A stretch of DNA of 45,286 nt from Nanobdellota archaeon (GTDB lineage: Archaea; Nanobdellota; Nanobdellia; Pacearchaeales; GW2011-AR1). The notes under the pieces were generated by a model. That model made no database searches and was not told the DNA's origin. It saw nothing but the letters and a program-made list of their open reading frames with translations. A program made the position numbers and the translations under genes. Numbering within the stretch: position 1 is the first letter of the stretch; each line of letters starts with the position of its first letter. The stretch is taken from contig JAUSIK010000003.1 in NCBI GenBank assembly GCA_030648155.1, positions 1 through 45,286 of the forward strand. The letters are read 5' to 3'. Below, piece by piece: positions 40,155 to 45,286 of this stretch.

Positions 40155-43100
40155 ACATTCAAGAATATTTCGAGGAGATAAAAAATAAGGTTGCAGTTGA
40201 ATTTGAACTTGCTGGGAGGGCTAAAGCAATAGGGATAGATCCTGTTGCGAGAGTTGAAATTCCTATTGCTACCACTTTGGCTGAAAAGGCTGTGGGATTG
40301 ATAAGTGTAGTTTATCCTCAACTTGATAGAAAAGTCATTGACAGAATTGAAGAGCTGGAAAAAGAATACGGCGCTTTGGATAGTGCAGTTGCATTTAAAA
40401 TTGCCGAAGAAATAGCCAGGGAGAAATTTTGCAAGTTTGAAAGTTTAATGCAAGGAATTGATGCTGGCATTAGAGTAGGATTTTCTTATATTACTTTAGG
40501 AGTCGTTAGTTCTCCTATTGAGGGATTTACTGAAGTGAAGCTTGGAAAAACAAAAGAGGGAAAGGATTATTTTATTGCTTATTTTTCAGGACCTATAAGA
40601 AGCGCTGGAACAACCGCTTCGTGCATGGTCTTAATGCTGATTGATTATTTAAGAGAGACTTTTGGATTTGCTAAATATGATCCAGATGAGAATGAGGTTA
40701 AGAGATATATAACTGAAAATTATGATTATCATGAAAGGGTTAATAATTTACAATATTTGCCGAGTGAAGAGGAAATTGAATTTCTAGCTAGAAATTTGCC
40801 AATTCAGATTGACGGTGAAAAAACTGCTGACAGGGAAGTATCTAATTATAAAGACCTTCCAAGAATGCATACTAGTTTTATAAGGGGAGGAATGTGCTTA
40901 ATTTTTTCAGAAGGACTGGCACAAAAAGCGCAGAAAGGATTGAGACTTTGGAAAGGAGTTCAGGATAAAGGATTCAAATGTACTGGATGGGAATTTTTAG
41001 AGGAATATGTTAAAAGGTTTAAACAGGCAAAAAAAGAAGGAAGCAATAGCGGGAGCAAGCCTACATATATTAAAGATTTGGTTGCAGGAAGGCCTGTTTT
41101 TAGCCATCCTTCTAGGTCGGGAGGGTTTAGATTTAGATATGGAAGAAGCAGAACGAGTGGATTTTCGGCAGTATCAGTACACCCTGCTACCATGACTATT
41201 TCAGGAAATTTTATGTCTGCAGGAACTCAATTAAAGGTTGAAAAACCTACAAAAGGGTGTGTAATAAGCTCTTGTGATGACATTGATGGACCTATTGTTA
41301 AATTAAAGGATGGAAGTGTCATGAGGGTGACTGACGCTCAAGAAGGCAAAAAGATTTACAATAATGTAGATGAGATAATATATTTTGGAGATATATTATT
41401 TTCTTACGGAGATGTAATTAACAGAAATTATGATTTATTGAAGCCAGGCTATGTGCCTGAATGGTGGGAGCTTGAATTAAGGAAGGCTGAAAAAGATTCT
41501 AATGAGAAGAGAAGAGAGAATTTTGATAAATTTAAAATTAGTTTTGATGAGGCGGTGGAATTATCCAATAAGTTTAAAATTCCTCTTCACCCAAATTACA
41601 TTTATTACTGGCACGAGATAGAGTATGATAAATTTTTAGCTTTAGTAGATTGGATTTCACATGGGGATGAACGAGATGGAAAATTGGTTTTGCCTTTTAC
41701 TAAAGATGATAGGGAGAGATTTTCCAAGGGCAAGAGGGCATTGGAGTTAATAGGATGCGAACATAGGGTAACATTAGAAAATGTTGTGTTGAATGAAATT
41801 GAAACGAAGGCATTTTTATTTAATTTAGGAATTGATGATAAAATTTTTAAGGAAGAAATTGAAAAATTAAATGTCAAAATTAAAGAATTAGGTGAGAAAG
41901 AGGCGTTAGATATAGTCAATTCATTATGCGAGAATAAAATAAAAGATAAAAGTGGGACTTTTATAGGGGCAAGAATGGGGAGGCCTGAAAAAGCAAAGTT
42001 AAGAAAACTAGTTGGGAGCCCGCATGTTTTATTTCCGGTTGGTGCGGAGGGAGGAAGACTACGAAGTCTTCAGAGTGCTGTCGAGGCGGGAAGTGTTCGA
42101 TCAGATTTTCCTAATTTTTATTGTGAAAAATGCAATAAAGGAAGCGTTTATCTTAAATGTGTTCAATGCGGAGAGAATTGCAATAAAGTTACTGAAGAAG
42201 GCAGAGAATACAGCAGTAGGAGAGTAGAAATTAGAGAATATTATGACAAGGCCAAGAAATTAGTTGGACTAAGAGACGAAGAAATGCCTATAATAAAAGG
42301 GGTAAGAGGCACAATCAACAAGGATCATAGCTGTGAGCATTTGGGAAAAGGATTGCTTAGAGCTAAATACGGGCTCAATGTCAATAAGGACGGAACAATA
42401 AGATACGACATGACTGAAATGATTATTACTCATTTTAGGCCAAGAGAAATTGGGACTTCTGTAGAAAAATTAATGAAACTTGGATATGAAAAAGATATTT
42501 ATGGGAAAGAACTAGAAAATGAAGAACAAATATTATGCTTGTTTCCTCACGATTTAATTCTACCTGCCTGTCCAGAAACATTGGATGAAAAGGCAGATGA
42601 TGTTGTATTTAAAATAACTAATTTTATTGATGATGAATTAGATAAATTATATAGTGTTGAAAGATTTTTTAATGCTAAGAAAAAAGAAGATGTTTTAGGA
42701 ACGTTAGTTGTATGCATCGCGCCACATATTTGTACAGCAACAGTTGGACGAATAATTGGATTTTCAAAAACTCAAGGATTTTTGGCAAGCCCTTACATGC
42801 ATGCGGCTATGAGGCGAGACTGTTTGGGACATGATAATTATGTTTCTATAAAAGAAAACGGAAATTGGAAAATTGTCAAGATAGGAGAATATATAGAAAA
42901 AGAAAGACCTGAAAAACAGATTGATATGTATGGGACATTGGCTAAAAAAGTTAATAATATCTCTACATGGAGCAATCCTGGAGAAGATGAAGTCGTGGAA
43001 GTTACCAAGCACACTCCAACCAAAATGTTGAAATTATATTTAGAAGATGGGAGAAATATTGAATTAACTAAAGATCATAGGGTGTATGTCAAGGGCAAGA

Positions 43101-44947
43101 AAGAAATGAGAGCTTCTGAATTAAAAGAAGGAGATCAGCTTATGATTTCTTATAAAAGAAACATTGAAGAAAAAGATATAGGGGAGATATTTTTACCTGA
43201 AATTTTTAAAGATAGAGACGATGTAATGCTAAGAAATGTGAGGGATTATTTATCTGGATTTGAAAAAATTAGCCAATATGAAAATTTTTCTTTTAGAGAT
43301 AGTTTTCCGATAAAGATTGTTGCAAATATATTGGAAAAAAATGGAAAAAGTTTTAGAGATCTGCCATCTTCAACAAAAATTGCTATCAAGAGAGATAATG
43401 TGAATTTGCCTATTAGAATAAAATTAGATAAGGAATTGTTAGAAATGATAGGGCTTTATATATCTGAAGGGCACTGCAGGAAAAACGATTCTAAGAAGGG
43501 ATTATATCAGATTTCAATTGCGGGAAAGGAAGTTAAAGAATTTGTTAAAAAAGTATTTTTGTCTTATTTTGAATTGAAACCAACTCATGAAAGAGAGGAT
43601 GCTGTAACATTTTCTTCTAGGATTATTTACGAATTATTCATTAATTACCTAGGATGCGGGAAAGGAGCTCATGGCAAAAGAATTCCGAGTATTTTTTTGG
43701 ATTTAAAGAAAGAAAAGATTGCAGCTTTATTGAGGGGATATTACGAAGGCGATGGGAGTGTTAGTTTGAGCGATTATAGGGTTACGTGTGATAGTGTAAG
43801 CGAGGGCTTAAAACATGATTTAAGCTTTGTTCTATCTAGGTTTGGCATCTATACTAAATTCTACGAGTATGAAAAAGAACCTGGTCCGCAAGTTAAGGAA
43901 TTTTACATCAGGAAAAAAAGAACAATACCGAAGTTTAGAATAACTAAAATTAGTATATTATCTAATTTTATCAAAACTTTTAATGAGGAAATAGGATTTT
44001 TATCAGAAAGGAAAAATAAGATATTAAACAAATTGTGCCAAACTATTGAAAGAGCATTAGGGATGAGAATAGAGTATGATACAAGTTATGTTTATCCAAA
44101 AATTAAAAAAATTGAAATAGCTGATGAAAAAATCAGCTATTGTTTTAATGTAGCTTCTGAACATAATTTTTTCGCTAATGACATATTGGTGCATAATTGC
44201 GACGGTGATGAATGCGCAATTATGCTTTTAATGGATTTGCTTTTAAATTTTTCAAGGAGTTTTTTGCCTGCCCATAGAGGAGGGACGCAGGATGCACCAT
44301 TAGTTTTAAATACGGCAATTAGAGCAGGCGATGTAGATGATCAAATATTGGACTTTGAATTAGGAGAATATCCATTAGAATTATATGAAATGGCTGAACA
44401 AAAAAAACATTCTTCAGAATGCAAGACAATCGAAACTGTCAAAATGAGATTAAAAAAAGGAGAGGACGTATTTAGCAATATACATTTTACTCACAATTGC
44501 TTCGATATTAATGCAGGGGTTTTAAATTCTTCTTATAAGATTTTACCTACAATGGATGAAAAAGTGAATAAACAAATGGAACTATGCGGGAAATTAAGGG
44601 CAGTTGATTTAAGTGATGTGGCTAGGCTTACTATTGAAAGGCATTTTATAAGAGATACTAAAGGCAACTTGAGGAAATTTTCAATGCAGGTTTTTAGATG
44701 TGTACAATGCAATGAAAAATATAGGAGACCTCCTTTAATGGGAAAATGCGGGAAGTGCGGAGGGCGATTAATTTTTACAATTAGCGAGGGGAGTGTTCTG
44801 AAATACATGCAGAAAGCACTTGAACTAGCAAGAGACTTCGAAGTGAGTCCTTATTTACTTGAGAATTTGGAATTGACTGAAATGTATATCCACAGCATTT
44901 TTGGAAAGGAAAAGGAAAAACAAGAAAACATAAGCAAATGGTTTTAA
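40151..44947 (+). CDS. polC: DNA polymerase D large subunit DP2, with intein
   Basis: 1598 residues encoded; 1139 after removing a 459-residue intein. DP2 motifs: N-terminal SYITLGVVSSPIEGF and FSGPIRSAGTTASC, the zinc ribbon CEKCNKGSVYLKCVQCGENC, VGSPHVLFPVGAEGGRLRSL, and the catalytic CDGDECA at 1350-1356, whose aspartates D1351 and D1353 correspond to the PolD active-site pair. A C-terminal zinc ribbon follows (CVQCNEKYRRPPLMGKCGKC). The intein interrupts directly before the catalytic CDGDE. It overlaps the NDT-like gene by 4 nt. Confidence 0.97.
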   Translation: MNIQEYFEEIKNKVAVEFELAGRAKAIGIDPVARVEIPIATTLAEKAVGLISVVYPQLDRKVIDRIEELEKEYGALDSAVAFKIAEEIAREKFCKFESLMQGIDAGIRVGFSYITLGVVSSPIEGFTEVKLGKTKEGKDYFIAYFSGPIRSAGTTASCMVLMLIDYLRETFGFAKYDPDENEVKRYITENYDYHERVNNLQYLPSEEEIEFLARNLPIQIDGEKTADREVSNYKDLPRMHTSFIRGGMCLIFSEGLAQKAQKGLRLWKGVQDKGFKCTGWEFLEEYVKRFKQAKKEGSNSGSKPTYIKDLVAGRPVFSHPSRSGGFRFRYGRSRTSGFSAVSVHPATMTISGNFMSAGTQLKVEKPTKGCVISSCDDIDGPIVKLKDGSVMRVTDAQEGKKIYNNVDEIIYFGDILFSYGDVINRNYDLLKPGYVPEWWELELRKAEKDSNEKRRENFDKFKISFDEAVELSNKFKIPLHPNYIYYWHEIEYDKFLALVDWISHGDERDGKLVLPFTKDDRERFSKGKRALELIGCEHRVTLENVVLNEIETKAFLFNLGIDDKIFKEEIEKLNVKIKELGEKEALDIVNSLCENKIKDKSGTFIGARMGRPEKAKLRKLVGSPHVLFPVGAEGGRLRSLQSAVEAGSVRSDFPNFYCEKCNKGSVYLKCVQCGENCNKVTEEGREYSSRRVEIREYYDKAKKLVGLRDEEMPIIKGVRGTINKDHSCEHLGKGLLRAKYGLNVNKDGTIRYDMTEMIITHFRPREIGTSVEKLMKLGYEKDIYGKELENEEQILCLFPHDLILPACPETLDEKADDVVFKITNFIDDELDKLYSVERFFNAKKKEDVLGTLVVCIAPHICTATVGRIIGFSKTQGFLASPYMHAAMRRDCLGHDNYVSIKENGNWKIVKIGEYIEKERPEKQIDMYGTLAKKVNNISTWSNPGEDEVVEVTKHTPTKMLKLYLEDGRNIELTKDHRVYVKGKKEMRASELKEGDQLMISYKRNIEEKDIGEIFLPEIFKDRDDVMLRNVRDYLSGFEKISQYENFSFRDSFPIKIVANILEKNGKSFRDLPSSTKIAIKRDNVNLPIRIKLDKELLEMIGLYISEGHCRKNDSKKGLYQISIAGKEVKEFVKKVFLSYFELKPTHEREDAVTFSSRIIYELFINYLGCGKGAHGKRIPSIFLDLKKEKIAALLRGYYEGDGSVSLSDYRVTCDSVSEGLKHDLSFVLSRFGIYTKFYEYEKEPGPQVKEFYIRKKRTIPKFRITKISILSNFIKTFNEEIGFLSERKNKILNKLCQTIERALGMRIEYDTSYVYPKIKKIEIADEKISYCFNVASEHNFFANDILVHNCDGDECAIMLLMDLLLNFSRSFLPAHRGGTQDAPLVLNTAIRAGDVDDQILDFELGEYPLELYEMAEQKKHSSECKTIETVKMRLKKGEDVFSNIHFTHNCFDINAGVLNSSYKILPTMDEKVNKQMELCGKLRAVDLSDVARLTIERHFIRDTKGNLRKFSMQVFRCVQCNEKYRRPPLMGKCGKCGGRLIFTISEGSVLKYMQKALELARDFEVSPYLLENLELTEMYIHSIFGKEKEKQENISKWF
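42821..44197 (+). mobile_element. Intein with LAGLIDADG homing endonuclease in DP2
   Basis: Encodes residues 891-1349. It starts with catalytic Cys (MRRD before CLGHDNYVSIKENGNWKIVK), has TKDH as the block B TxxH, and ends DILVHN with His-Asn, followed by extein Cys. Two LAGLIDADG (DOD) motifs: EMIGLYISEGH (1098-1108) and LLRGYYEGDGS (1193-1203) with acidic residues. All splicing residues are present, so it should splice. The site, at the CDGDE catalytic motif, matches a known PolD intein position in other archaea. Confidence 0.92.
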
Positions 44948-44979
44948 GAGGGAATTAGCTCTTCTGCGAAAGAATTATA

Positions 44980-44999
44980 AACTAAAAAAGATTTTAGTT
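44980..44999. promoter_or_regulatory. Hairpin between TATA box and surface-gene start
   Basis: aactaaaa (44980-44987) pairs with ttttagtt (44992-44999) with a 4-nt loop. attataaac (44974-44982) overlaps its left arm and is 25 nt before ATG 45003. It could terminate DP2 transcription or influence the surface gene promoter. Confidence 0.4.
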
Positions 45000-45002
45000 A
45001 TA

Positions 45003-45286
45003 ATGAAGATTGAGGTGAATATTGAGAAGAAATACTTTATTGTATTGTTGAGTGTTGTTTTAGTTTTAGGAATAATAGGAATAGGATATGCTTTTGGAGG
45101 GAACAATCCAAGCGTTGTTGGGCACAATATTGGGGAGATTGATTGGAGCGAGACTATTCCCAGCGATGTTAAGATTAATGGACTGGTTTCTTTAAAGGGA
45201 CAGGCTGTAATTAGTTCTGATGATGGTTATGTGAGAGTTGGAGATCTTACTGGAGGGGATGGGAAAAGGAGTTTGATGCTTCGATC
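45003..45286 (+). CDS. Membrane-anchored surface protein, N-terminal part (continues at base 1 if circular)
   Basis: Starts at ATG 45003 with MKIEVNIEKKYFIVLLSVVL, a basic N-terminus and a 20-residue membrane helix, followed by GYAFGGNNPSVVGHNIGEID. This N-terminal pattern recurs in anchored surface proteins of DPANN-type archaea. The frame continues through the 141-bp terminal repeat and, read across the junction, to the stop at 427 (189 residues total). TATA-like attataaac lies 25 nt upstream, so the transcript is probably leaderless. Confidence 0.78.
   Translation, partial: MKIEVNIEKKYFIVLLSVVLVLGIIGIGYAFGGNNPSVVGHNIGEIDWSETIPSDVKINGLVSLKGQAVISSDDGYVRVGDLTGGDGKRSLMLR
45146..45286. repeat. 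Terminal direct repeat, right copy
   Basis: Identical to 1-141. See the left copy. The unique circular length would be 45,145 bp. Confidence 0.97.

Overview
The window is AT-rich and reads as the genome of an archaeon, most likely a DPANN lineage near Pacearchaeota/Woesearchaeota. The evidence is an archaeal information-processing set (archaeal CCA-adding enzyme, KH/beta-CASP aCPSF1, proteasome beta subunit, Mre11-Rad50, Lhr, Orc1/Cdc6, both PolD subunits, an archaeal SRP RNA). Many genes also have a TATA-like box 24-28 nt before the start codon, which suggests leaderless transcription, and there are many small membrane or surface proteins and small toxin-antitoxin or winged-helix proteins. 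The lineage is inferred from protein style; no database was searched.

The first 141 bases are identical to the last 141 bases. One surface-protein ORF runs in frame across that junction (45003 to the end, then 1 to 427). The contig therefore closes into a 45,145-bp circle, either a real replicon or an assembly-graph circle created by a repeat. If real, it would be a mini-chromosome carrying an origin, Orc1/Cdc6, PolD, ArgRS, the SRP RNA and a tRNA.

Layout. 0-2.3 kb: surface protein, structured intergenic RNA/DNA, cca, and a HicA-like/HicB-like pair in unusual convergent order. 2.4-15.4 kb, mostly minus strand: EF-hand membrane protein, TrmB-type regulator, presenilin-like protease, aCPSF1 with psmB, a small RHH regulator facing a Cys-rich surface protein, rad50-mre11, a pilin-like protein, SRP RNA, argS and a zinc-ribbon protein. 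15.5-18.5 kb: tRNA-Thr(CGU), a PGF-pre-PGF surface protein, FKBP isomerase and a Kazal-like secreted protein. 18.7-25.4 kb: an accessory island of very small genes (AbrB-like, RelBE, DUF-type membrane proteins, winged helix) containing several repeat families and two convergent coiled-coil/HTH genes packed with short recurring DNA words. 25.4-33.2 kb: Lhr helicase, a PdeM-like phosphoesterase, bacterial-type exonuclease VII (XseAB), a mini M50-like protein, an FMN-barrel protein and a PRC-barrel protein. 33.2-34.0 kb: a very AT-rich gap flanked by oppositely oriented ORB-like motifs, a probable replication origin. 34.0-45.1 kb, all plus strand: Orc1/Cdc6, DP1, small membrane proteins, a deoxyribosyltransferase-like protein overlapping DP2, and DP2 with an intein at its catalytic motif.

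The most notable signals are: the circle; a ~70-bp promoter module shared by the two PolD subunit loci, with a third copy in front of no ORF; a homologous scrap of the DP1 3' end left downstream of DP1; a two-copy ~97-bp structured element whose inner 42 bp are inverted between copies; and the DNA-word arrays at 22.0-24.1 kb, including a coding (GACA)7 tract that could switch a DNA-binding protein by slippage.
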